In this document: positions 23,435-29,857 of the stretch, piece by piece
Layout: each line of letters starts with the position of its first letter
Position numbering within the stretch: position 1 is the stretch's first letter
Source: Holophagaceae bacterium
GTDB taxonomy: Bacteria > Acidobacteriota > Holophagae > Holophagales > Holophagaceae
NCBI GenBank assembly: GCA_025353305.1
Contig: JANXQX010000097.1
Span: 1-34,170, forward strand
Length of the DNA stretch: 34,170 nucleotides
Direction of reading: 5' to 3'
Made by a program: the position numbers and the translations under genes
The notes under the pieces: model-generated
Database searches by the model: none
Seen by the model: only the letters and a program-made list of their open reading frames with translations
Told to the model about the DNA's origin: nothing

Positions 23435-24826
23435 ATGAGCGCCCCTTTGGCCGAACGCATGCGCCCCATGACCTTGGACGAGGTTGTGGGCCAGCCGCAT
23501 CTGGTGGGGCCGAAAGGAGCGCTGACGCGCCTCGGTCTTTCCAAACGACTGCCTTCCATGGTGATGTGGGGGCCGCCGGGCACGGGCAAGACCACGCTGG
23601 CCCGCATCCTGGCGAAGGAAACGGGGCATGGGTTCGTGGAGTTCAGCGGTGTCACCGGATCCGCGGCTGAGCTGAAGAAATTCCTTCTGGACCAGAAATC
23701 CATGCCGCTCTTCCGCACGGTTCCCCCGGTGATCTTTCTTGATGAAATCCACCGTTTCAACCGGGCACAGCAGGATATATTGCTGCCCTTTCTGGAACGC
23801 GGCGAAGCCATCCTCATCGGCGCCACCACTGAAAATCCGGCTTTCTATTTGAACCCGGCGTTGCGCAGCCGCTGCCAGCTCTTTGATCTGAAGGCCCTTG
23901 AGCCCAGCGCCATACGGGGCGTCCTGGATCGCGCGGTGGACCATGAAAAACTGGATCCGCCACCCCCATCCGAATTGTTGGACTGGCTCTCGCATTGGGC
24001 TGGCGGGGACATGCGTTCGGCGCTTTCAGGCTTGGAAGTATGGGCGGATCTTCCGGCCAAGGAGCGCGATATTGCTTCGCTGCAATCATCCCTGGGCGGG
24101 CGGCTGATGTTCGACCGAGCCGATGGCCACTACGACCTGGCCTCGGCCTTCCAGAAATCCCTTAGGGGCAGCGATGCCGATGCGGCGCTCTATTATCTGA
24201 GCCGCATGATCCGCGGCGGCGAAGATCCCCGCTTCATCGCGCGGCGCCTCATGGTCACGGCGGCCGAAGACGTGGGCAATGCGGATCCACAGGCTTTCAT
24301 CATGGCGGAAACCGTGTCCCGGGCCGTGGAGCGCATCGGCTGGCCCGAAGCCCGGATCCCGCTTGCCCAGGCGGTCATCTATGTGGCCAACGCGCAAAAA
24401 AGCAATGCCACCGTCATGGCCATCGACGCGGCACTCGCAGCTGAAGACGCACCTATTCCCGATTCATTGAGGGACGCCCACACCAGCACCGCGCGGAAGG
24501 CCGGGCGGGGCAAGGGTTACCACTATTCCCACGGCGGCTACGACAAGGCTCAGCAGTTCCTGCCGGATAAATTACGGGGCGAAACCTTCTATGAACCGCT
24601 GCGGCCACAGGAGCGGAGTTGGCGCGACAAGGAAGAACCCGAACCGGCGCGGCTGGACGCGATCTGGACGGGGTGGATCGCAGAGCATGCCGAAGGCGGC
24701 GAGATCCCCATGGATGCCTGGTGCCAGGAATTGGAATGCAGCAAGGAGGCCCTTGCGCGCGCAGTACATCGGCTTGCTTCAGGCAGTTTCAAGGTGGAAC
24801 GGGCACTCAAAATAGTCCCGAATTGA
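23435..24826 (+). CDS. rarA: Replication-associated recombination ATPase RarA (MgsA)
   Basis: A 463-residue AAA+ clamp-loader relative that acts at stalled replication forks. Walker A GPPGTGKTT at 46-54, Walker B VIFLDEIHRFNRAQQD from 99, sensor-1 IGATTENPAF (128-137) and the arginine finger region NPALRSRC are all present. The C-terminal half has the tetramerisation signatures GGEDPRFIARRL, AEDVGNADP and KGYHYSHGGYDKAQQFLPD. The start is the ATG giving MSAPLAERMRPMTLDEVVGQ, the usual N-terminus; 16 upstream codons run into element D. After the usual end (about residue 405) there is an extra tail of some 55 residues (ARLDAIWTGWIAEHAEGGEI onward), possibly a small helical or winged-helix add-on. 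It is convergent with the pirin gene, two bases apart. Confidence 0.95.
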   Translation: MSAPLAERMRPMTLDEVVGQPHLVGPKGALTRLGLSKRLPSMVMWGPPGTGKTTLARILAKETGHGFVEFSGVTGSAAELKKFLLDQKSMPLFRTVPPVIFLDEIHRFNRAQQDILLPFLERGEAILIGATTENPAFYLNPALRSRCQLFDLKALEPSAIRGVLDRAVDHEKLDPPPPSELLDWLSHWAGGDMRSALSGLEVWADLPAKERDIASLQSSLGGRLMFDRADGHYDLASAFQKSLRGSDADAALYYLSRMIRGGEDPRFIARRLMVTAAEDVGNADPQAFIMAETVSRAVERIGWPEARIPLAQAVIYVANAQKSNATVMAIDAALAAEDAPIPDSLRDAHTSTARKAGRGKGYHYSHGGYDKAQQFLPDKLRGETFYEPLRPQERSWRDKEEPEPARLDAIWTGWIAEHAEGGEIPMDAWCQELECSKEALARAVHRLASGSFKVERALKIVPN

Positions 24827-24828
24827 AA

Positions 24829-25698
24829 TCAGTCCAGGAACCCCATTCTGCCTTTCTGGTAATCGTCGATGGCCTCCTGGATCTCTTCGGAGGTATTCAT
24901 GACGAAAGGACCGTAGTGCGCGATGGGCTCACGCAGAGGAAGCCCCGCCATGATCATCAGGCTCGCGCCATGGGCATTGTCCACGCGGACGCCTTCGCCT
25001 GCTTCGTTGAGCACGGCCACATCGTTGGGATCAAGGTTCTGGCCCGAGACCTCGGCGTCTCCGCTGAGCAGCACAACCGCAGCCTGGAACCCTTCCGGAA
25101 TGGCGTGTTCGAAATGGCTTCCGGCTTCCAGTTCCACATGGGCGTAGGCGATCTTCGCCGGGGTTTCCGCCGGTCCCTTGCGGCCCAGCCATTCGCCGGC
25201 CAGCGCTCGCAAGCGGCCACCCGGAAAAGCCTGCCAAGGCATCATGTCCGCGTGCAGATCCGTGTAGCCAGGCTGGCTGCCCTTTTCGGATTTCGGGAGG
25301 TTGATCCAGAGCTGCACCCCTTCGATGGCGCCGCCGGTTTCCAGATGCTCGGGTACGGGCATTTCTTCATGCACGATGCCGCTTCCCGCGTTCATCAGCT
25401 GCGCACCACCGGGCTGCAGCAGGCCGTGACTTCCTGTGCTGTCGCGATGTCGGAAGGCGCCCTGCATCATGTAGGTCAGGGTCTGGAACCCCCGGTGGGG
25501 ATGGGTCGGAAAACCCGCGTCGGTGCCGGGTTCCAGCACCATGGGGCCGAAGTGGTCCATCAGCAGGAAAGGGTCCATCAGGCGGAAGGCCTCGCTGCCA
25601 CGCATGCCGGTGCCGGGCAGCAATCGCACCAGCGGCACTTTGTTGCCATCCGTGGTGGGCTGGCCGTGGATCAGGGTTTTCACACCTCGCAAGTTCAT
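24829..25698 (-). CDS. Pirin family protein
   Basis: A 289-residue double-cupin (bicupin). The iron-binding set of pirin is visible: H66 and H68 in THPHRGFQT, H110 and E112 in GIVHEEMP, with spacing as in human pirin. The second cupin (about 180-260) has no metal ligands. Pirins are reported as metal-dependent dioxygenase-like (quercetinase) or redox-sensing proteins; a specific role is not assignable. I start it at the ATG with GGAG five bases upstream; a GTG two codons earlier overlaps the stop of the preceding pirin. It is the second gene of a two-pirin operon driven from the promoter near 26450. Confidence 0.93.
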   Translation of the reverse strand: MNLRGVKTLIHGQPTTDGNKVPLVRLLPGTGMRGSEAFRLMDPFLLMDHFGPMVLEPGTDAGFPTHPHRGFQTLTYMMQGAFRHRDSTGSHGLLQPGGAQLMNAGSGIVHEEMPVPEHLETGGAIEGVQLWINLPKSEKGSQPGYTDLHADMMPWQAFPGGRLRALAGEWLGRKGPAETPAKIAYAHVELEAGSHFEHAIPEGFQAAVVLLSGDAEVSGQNLDPNDVAVLNEAGEGVRVDNAHGASLMIMAGLPLREPIAHYGPFVMNTSEEIQEAIDDYQKGRMGFLD

Positions 25699-25700
25699 GG

Positions 25701-26408
25701 TCACTCCAAATCAAAGAAGAGAACTTCGCTATTCTCGATGGCCTTCAGGTCCAGCTTGGATTCTGCTTCGAGGGCGATGGCGTCGCCGGCTTTCAGGGCT
25801 TGTCCGTTGGCCACGGCCGAGCCCATGGCCACGTGGAGCCAACCATGGCGCGATGGATCCAGGTGCCGGGCGAGCTGCGCCCCCGCGTCCAACCTGGCCA
25901 CCTGGATCTTCAGGTCCTGGAAGACCAGGACGGAACCCTCCGCTCCATCCCGGCTGGCGATGAGGCCCCAGGTATTGCGGAAGCGGTGGTCCGGGAAGGC
26001 AACCTGGCCGTATCGCGGTTCAAGGTCTTTGGCCTCAGGCAGCATCCAGATCTGCAGGAAGTGGACAGGCTCGGACTTCGAGGCGTTGTATTCGCTGTGC
26101 CGTATGCCGGTCCCCGCGCTCATGACCTGGGCTTCGCCGGGGCGGATGATGCCTTTGGTGCCCGGTGCGCTCAATGAATCCTGGTGCTCCAGGGCGCCCT
26201 CCAGCACCCAGGTGAGGATTTCCATATCCTTGTGGCCGTGAGTCTCGAAGCCCGCCCCCGGCGCCACCACGTCCTCATTGATGACCCGGAGAGCCCTGAA
26301 CTGGTGGTGGGCGGGATCTGAATACTCGCCGAAAGAGAATGTGTGGCGCGTATCCAACCACCCGAAATCGAAATGTCCCCTTTCCTCAGATCGTCTCAGG
26401 CTCAGCAT
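25701..26408 (-). CDS. Pirin-like bicupin, YhhW/YhaK type
   Basis: A 235-residue shorter pirin relative. SFGEYSDPAHHQFRALRVIN (25-44) and the ligands H57 and H59 (THGHKDME), H104 and E106 (GIRHSEYN) match Escherichia coli YhhW/YhaK, proteins with quercetin 2,3-dioxygenase activity in vitro. The ATG has an ideal GGAGG six bases upstream. It is the first gene of the pirin pair; its stop codon nearly touches the start of the second pirin, so the two are co-translated. The promoter upstream contains a perfect palindrome and is probably regulated. The physiological substrate is unknown. Confidence 0.93.
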   Translation of the reverse strand: MLSLRRSEERGHFDFGWLDTRHTFSFGEYSDPAHHQFRALRVINEDVVAPGAGFETHGHKDMEILTWVLEGALEHQDSLSAPGTKGIIRPGEAQVMSAGTGIRHSEYNASKSEPVHFLQIWMLPEAKDLEPRYGQVAFPDHRFRNTWGLIASRDGAEGSVLVFQDLKIQVARLDAGAQLARHLDPSRHGWLHVAMGSAVANGQALKAGDAIALEAESKLDLKAIENSEVLFFDLE

Positions 26409-26446
26409 CGGTTCCTCCGGAGGCCAGCTGGGCGACCCCTTGAAAT

Positions 26447-26474
26447 ATTATATGTTTAAACATCTATTATTCAA
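26447..26474 (-). promoter_or_regulatory. Consensus promoter with palindromic operator for the pirin operon
   Basis: On the minus strand TTGAAT (26474-26469), a 16-bp spacer and a perfect TATAAT (26452-26447). The spacer contains ATGTTTAAACAT (26452-26463), a perfect 12-bp palindrome; it extends to 18 bp with one mismatched pair. Its position between the -35 and -10 is that of a repressor site (MarR/TetR-type size). The universal stress protein gene diverges from the same region. Confidence 0.7.
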
Positions 26475-26525
26475 TCCCCAGTGTTTTCTTGGCTCCTCTG
26501 GCCTATGTTGGAGACGGAGGATGCC

Positions 26526-26960
26526 ATGATCCAGTCGGTACTCGTGGGAGTGGATTTTTCAGAGGCTTCTCGCCAAGCCCTTAGCCAGGGCCGATCCCTG
26601 GCGGAAAGGTTGGACGTGCCCTTGACGGTCCTGCATGTCCTGCAACTGCCCCCTCCCCTGCTTCCGGAAGTGCAATTGCCTCTTCCTGACCCGGATTGGA
26701 CCCAGGATATGGAACTCCGCGCCGCCGAGCAGCTGGAAAAGTGGATCGAGGGTTTTCCGAATGCCCAAGCCCTGGTTCGATGGGGAAACCCGGCCGAGGA
26801 ACTGGTTGCCGCGGCGGATCCGGAAACCTTGCTGGTGGTGGCCCAGGTCGGCCATTCCACTTGGGAACGCCTGCTTTTCGGCAGCACCGCCGCGCGAGTG
26901 GTGCGACATGCGCCCTGCGACGTGCTGGTGGTGCGGGCGGAGCATAAAAAGAAACCCTGA
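26526..26960 (+). CDS. Universal stress protein (UspA family), single domain
   Basis: A 144-residue Usp. VLVGVDFSEASRQAL (5-19) is the first strand and helix, and the C-terminal nucleotide motif reads VGHSTWERLLFGSTAARVV (about 106-124), followed by HAPCDVLVVR. The canonical Gxx G start of the ATP motif is altered: its first Gly position is Ala, so ATP binding cannot be assumed. The start ATG has GGAGG five bases upstream; the frame opens 15 codons earlier without such a site. It is divergent from the pirin operon and shares its control region. The specific stress is not known. Confidence 0.92.
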   Translation: MIQSVLVGVDFSEASRQALSQGRSLAERLDVPLTVLHVLQLPPPLLPEVQLPLPDPDWTQDMELRAAEQLEKWIEGFPNAQALVRWGNPAEELVAAADPETLLVVAQVGHSTWERLLFGSTAARVVRHAPCDVLVVRAEHKKKP

Positions 26961-26979
26961 ATCAGAGCGCGCTTTAAAT

Positions 26980-27831
26980 TCAGGCTTCCAGCCTCAGGCT
27001 CAGATCCGCCGCCGGCGCGCTGTGGGTGAGAGCGCCAATGCTGAGAAAATCGACACTGGTCTCGGCAATGGCCCGGACGCGTTCCAAGGTGATGTTGCCA
27101 CTGGCTTCCAGAAAAAAGCGGCGGCCCGATGCATTGCGCATTCCCACTGCGGCGCGGAGGGATTCCAGATCCATGTTGTCCAGCAGCGCGCCATCCACCT
27201 CAGGCAATTCAAGGCATTCCGCAAGCTGATCCAGGCGTTCGACTTCGACTTCGATGCGGATCAGGCTGGGGCTCATGCGGCGGGCAGATTCCACCGCGTC
27301 GCGCAGGCTGTCGGCGGCGGCGATATGGTTTTCCTTAAGTAGCACGCCATCGCCAAGGGTCAGGCGATGGTTGGAGCCACCGCCGCACCGGACGGCGTAC
27401 TTTTCCATCAACTTGAGGCCTGGCGTGGTTTTGCGGGTATCGAGAATCTTTGCTCCGGTGCCATCGACCATTTCCACGAACATTCCCGTCAGGGTCGCGG
27501 TGCCAGACAGGCGTTGAAGCAAATTCAGCATCACCCGTTCCGCCATCAGGAGCGAACGGCTGGAGCCTTCAAGGGCGAGCACGACACTCCCCGGTTGCAC
27601 GATGCTGCCGTCCTCTTGCCAAGGCGTTGTCTTGATGCGCTCGTCCACGATGCGCAGGACTTCCGTCGCCATGGGCAGGCCCGCCAATACCAGCAGCGAC
27701 TTGGCCTTGATGGCCCCGCGCATGGGCCTGTCCCGGACCGAACCCGAACTCCAATCCTGGGTGCCCCAGTCTTCCCGCAGAAAGGCGCGGAGCTGATCGC
27801 GGTAGGTCTCGGGATGGGGTGGGTTGAACAT
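26980..27831 (-). CDS. nadC: Nicotinate-nucleotide pyrophosphorylase (quinolinate phosphoribosyltransferase)
   Basis: A 283-residue enzyme that makes nicotinate mononucleotide from quinolinate and PRPP in de novo NAD synthesis. Seen: LNLLQRLSGTAT (102-113), ILDTRKTTPGLK (129-140), KYAVRCGGGSNHR (144-156, quinolinate/PRPP site), LLKENH (164-169) and the barrel strands EVEVE and LLDNM, with the closing EASGNIT and SIGALTHS. The length is normal. nadA and nadB are not adjacent. It converges on the Usp gene (19-bp gap) and diverges from the dienelactone hydrolase gene. Confidence 0.97.
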   Translation of the reverse strand: MFNPPHPETYRDQLRAFLREDWGTQDWSSGSVRDRPMRGAIKAKSLLVLAGLPMATEVLRIVDERIKTTPWQEDGSIVQPGSVVLALEGSSRSLLMAERVMLNLLQRLSGTATLTGMFVEMVDGTGAKILDTRKTTPGLKLMEKYAVRCGGGSNHRLTLGDGVLLKENHIAAADSLRDAVESARRMSPSLIRIEVEVERLDQLAECLELPEVDGALLDNMDLESLRAAVGMRNASGRRFFLEASGNITLERVRAIAETSVDFLSIGALTHSAPAADLSLRLEA

Positions 27832-27929
27832 GCGAAAAGCTTAGCTCAGACTTCGGTAGCTTCAAATTCCTATCAGGTACTGGTCGAAATCAGAGTCATG
27901 GACCACAATGCGGGAAACAAGAGGCCGAC

Positions 27930-28655
27930 ATGCACCCTGTAAAAGGTCAATGGATCAACCTGTCCGTTAGTGATGGAACGACCATGCGCGCCTTTGTCGC
28001 ACGCCCCCGTGACGCTGCCACGGCTCCGGGCTTGCTGGTGCTGCAGGAAATCTTTGGTGTGAACGGCCACATAAGGGAAGTCTGCGAACGCCTTGCCATG
28101 GAGGGTTTCACTGTCATGGCGCCTGAACTTTTCCATCGCACGGCACCGGGGTTCATCACCTCCTACGACAACTTTGGCCCAGGCCGTGACGAAGCTGCCA
28201 AGATGACCATTCAAGGACTTGAAGATGATTTCCTCTCAGTTGGGGACTGGTTCGCAACGGATGCCCAAACCGCATCACGAAAGATCGGCAGCATCGGTTT
28301 CTGCATGGGGGGGCGCATGAGCTTTCTGGCCGCGACCATCCTGCCGCTGGCCTGCGCGGCGAGTTTCTACGGCGGCAACCTGCCCGGGCATCTAGACCGC
28401 CTGAATCGCCTGAACAGCCACCTGCTGCTGATTTGGGGAGGGCAGGATGCTTCCATTCCCAGGGATCAGCGGCATGCCCTGGAAGAAGCACTGCTGGCCG
28501 CCAAGAAGAGCTACCTCAGCGTCTGTTTCGAAGATGCGGGCCACGGCTTTTTCTGTGACCAACGGAGCAGCTACCACTCCGAAGCAGCCCATCTGGCGTG
28601 GCCCCTGGCGCTAGATTTCCTCCGGAAATACATGGACCCGGAGGCGAGGCAGTGA
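27930..28655 (+). CDS. Dienelactone hydrolase family protein
   Basis: A 241-residue alpha/beta hydrolase. The dienelactone hydrolase triad is visible: C125 in GFCMGGR, D173 in GGQDASIP and H205 in DAGHGFF, and E40 in VLQEIFGVN, which in the family interacts with the catalytic Cys. The family hydrolyses dienelactones in chloroaromatic degradation but many members are of unknown substrate; no other aromatic-degradation genes are near, so a generic esterase/lactonase role is as likely. The ATG at 27930 has AGAGG five bases upstream. It is monocistronic as far as I can tell. Confidence 0.93.
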   Translation: MHPVKGQWINLSVSDGTTMRAFVARPRDAATAPGLLVLQEIFGVNGHIREVCERLAMEGFTVMAPELFHRTAPGFITSYDNFGPGRDEAAKMTIQGLEDDFLSVGDWFATDAQTASRKIGSIGFCMGGRMSFLAATILPLACAASFYGGNLPGHLDRLNRLNSHLLLIWGGQDASIPRDQRHALEEALLAAKKSYLSVCFEDAGHGFFCDQRSSYHSEAAHLAWPLALDFLRKYMDPEARQ

Positions 28656-28686
28656 TGTGAGGTCTATGGGCTTTGGGTGGTGGGTT

Positions 28687-28760
28687 TTGGCACTCAACTT
28701 GGAACTTTTCGTTCCTGACTCTCGACTTTCGACCCAAAAGGTTGGCATTCAAGTTTGAAC
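28687..28760. repeat. Direct repeat pair and hairpin between two plus-strand genes
   Basis: TTGGCACTCAACTTGGAAC (28687-28705) recurs as TTGGCATTCAAGTTTGAAC (28742-28760), 16 of 19 identical. Between them GGAAC/GTTCC (28701-28705, 28711-28715) and TTTTGG/CCAAAA (28685-28690, 28734-28739) can pair, and the word TCGACTTTCGAC occurs. This may be a fifth, different iterated-word element. Confidence 0.6.
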
Positions 28761-28805
28761 CCAAGGCTCTGCGCTAGAATGGCCTCGACCAAATTAGGAG
28801 CTTCC

Positions 28806-29582
28806 ATGTCCGTCATCACAATCGAAACCAGTGGCCGCATTGCTTGGCTGACCATCAATCGCCCGGAAAAACTCAATGCCTTGAATGCCGAGGTGCTGAA
28901 AGAGTTGGATTGCGCCTTCGCCGGCTTGGAGCACGACGAAGCTGTGGGCGTGGTCGTCCTCACCGGATCAGGAGAAAAGGCATTCGTGGCAGGCGCCGAT
29001 ATCGCCGAATTGAAGGATCTTGATAGCGCCTCCGCACGGCAGGTGGGCCTGGCAGGGCAAGCAGTATTCGAGCGTATCGAGCGCATGCCCAAGCCTGTGA
29101 TCGCCATGGTCAACGGGTTCGCGCTGGGCGGTGGCTGCGAGCTGGCGCTTGCCTGCCATGTGCGCGTGGCCTCTGAAAGCGCGAGGTTCGGCCTGCCCGA
29201 AGTATCCTTGGGCATCATTCCTGGATATGGCGGAACCCAGCGTCTGCCTCGCCTGGTGGGCAAGGGCGTGGCTCTCGACATGATCCTGAGCGCTGAAATG
29301 GTGGGCGCGGCGGATGCGCTGCGCATGGGCCTGGTGAGCCGCGTCTTCCCGCAAGCGGACTTGAAGGCTGGCACGGAAAAACTTGCCAAGACCATGCTCA
29401 CTCGCGGTCCCATCGCGCTGGCCCACGCCTTGACCGCGGTGCATCAAGGCCTTGAAATGCCCCAGGAACAGGGCCTGCAATTCGAAGCGGCGCTCTTCGG
29501 CCTGCTGGCCGCCAGTGAAGACATGAAGGAAGGCATGGGCGCCTTCCTGGAAAAACGTCCGGCTCAGTTCAAAGGCCGGTGA
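28806..29582 (+). CDS. Enoyl-CoA hydratase (crotonase family)
   Basis: A 258-residue hydratase of beta-oxidation. INRPEKLNALN (17-27), AGADIAEL (62-69), NGFALGGGCELALACH (103-118) with catalytic E112 and ARFGLPEVSLGIIPGYGGTQRLPRLVG with E132 are all in place, so both catalytic glutamates are present and it should act as a true hydratase. The start is the ATG at 28806 with AGGAG five bases upstream; 17 upstream open codons lie in a repeat. It is the sole complete gene of its type besides the ECH1-like one at the left. A degenerate copy of its last 14 codons follows (29596-29637). Confidence 0.94.
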   Translation: MSVITIETSGRIAWLTINRPEKLNALNAEVLKELDCAFAGLEHDEAVGVVVLTGSGEKAFVAGADIAELKDLDSASARQVGLAGQAVFERIERMPKPVIAMVNGFALGGGCELALACHVRVASESARFGLPEVSLGIIPGYGGTQRLPRLVGKGVALDMILSAEMVGAADALRMGLVSRVFPQADLKAGTEKLAKTMLTRGPIALAHALTAVHQGLEMPQEQGLQFEAALFGLLAASEDMKEGMGAFLEKRPAQFKGR

Positions 29583-29595
29583 CCGAAGCCGCCCG

Positions 29596-29637
29596 GCCTT
29601 CTTGGAAAAACGCCCGACATTGTTCATAGCTCGATGA
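29596..29637 (+). pseudogene. Remnant of a second enoyl-CoA hydratase 3' end
   Basis: These 42 bases align without gaps to the last 42 bases of the preceding gene (29541-29582), 32 of 42 identical, including the stop. Translated, AFLEKRPTLFIAR-stop matches AFLEKRPAQFKGR-stop. Five of the ten differences are at adjacent positions in the middle. It looks like the tail of a paralogue left after deletion or recombination. There is no upstream coding sequence for the rest of the gene. Confidence 0.6.
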
Positions 29638-29770
29638 CCTGATCCGCCTTTCCACTCCCCAAGGATTAACGACCCGAAATCCATGAAATCCCACGGCTCG
29701 CCCCGCTTGCGGCGCACCTGACCTGAATACCCTGGCGCCAGCGGGGATATTCCGCGAAATTGGGTTTGTT

Positions 29771-29838
29771 CTCCCTCGGGAACCCGGGTGGAAGCGGTGG
29801 GCAGACTTTCCTCCAGAGTCGCGGCCTGCCCGAGGGAG
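29771..29838. repeat. Inverted repeat in the ECH-propeller gap, alternative pairings
   Basis: CTCCCTCGGG (29771-29780) and CCCGAGGGAG (29829-29838) are perfect 10-bp arms. GGGCAG (29799-29804) could instead pair with CTGCCC (29826-29831), which overlaps the right arm, so two structures are mutually exclusive. It is downstream of the propeller gene. The rest of the 275-bp gap shows nothing I recognise apart from the ECH remnant. Confidence 0.4.
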
Positions 29839-29857
29839 GCACTCAACTGGACAGGGC

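Noticed and set aside
24619..26241. A 540-codon open frame on the plus strand opposite both pirin genes and the end of rarA
   Set aside because: It begins inside rarA in another frame and runs antisense to two clear pirins whose ligand residues and ribosome sites are intact. Its translation has no recognisable domain and is rich in residues typical of a GC-rich shadow frame.
28968..29846. A 292-codon minus-strand frame running from the ECH-propeller gap into the hydratase
   Set aside because: Most of it is antisense to the hydratase. The gap part is open by chance and shows no domain I recognise.
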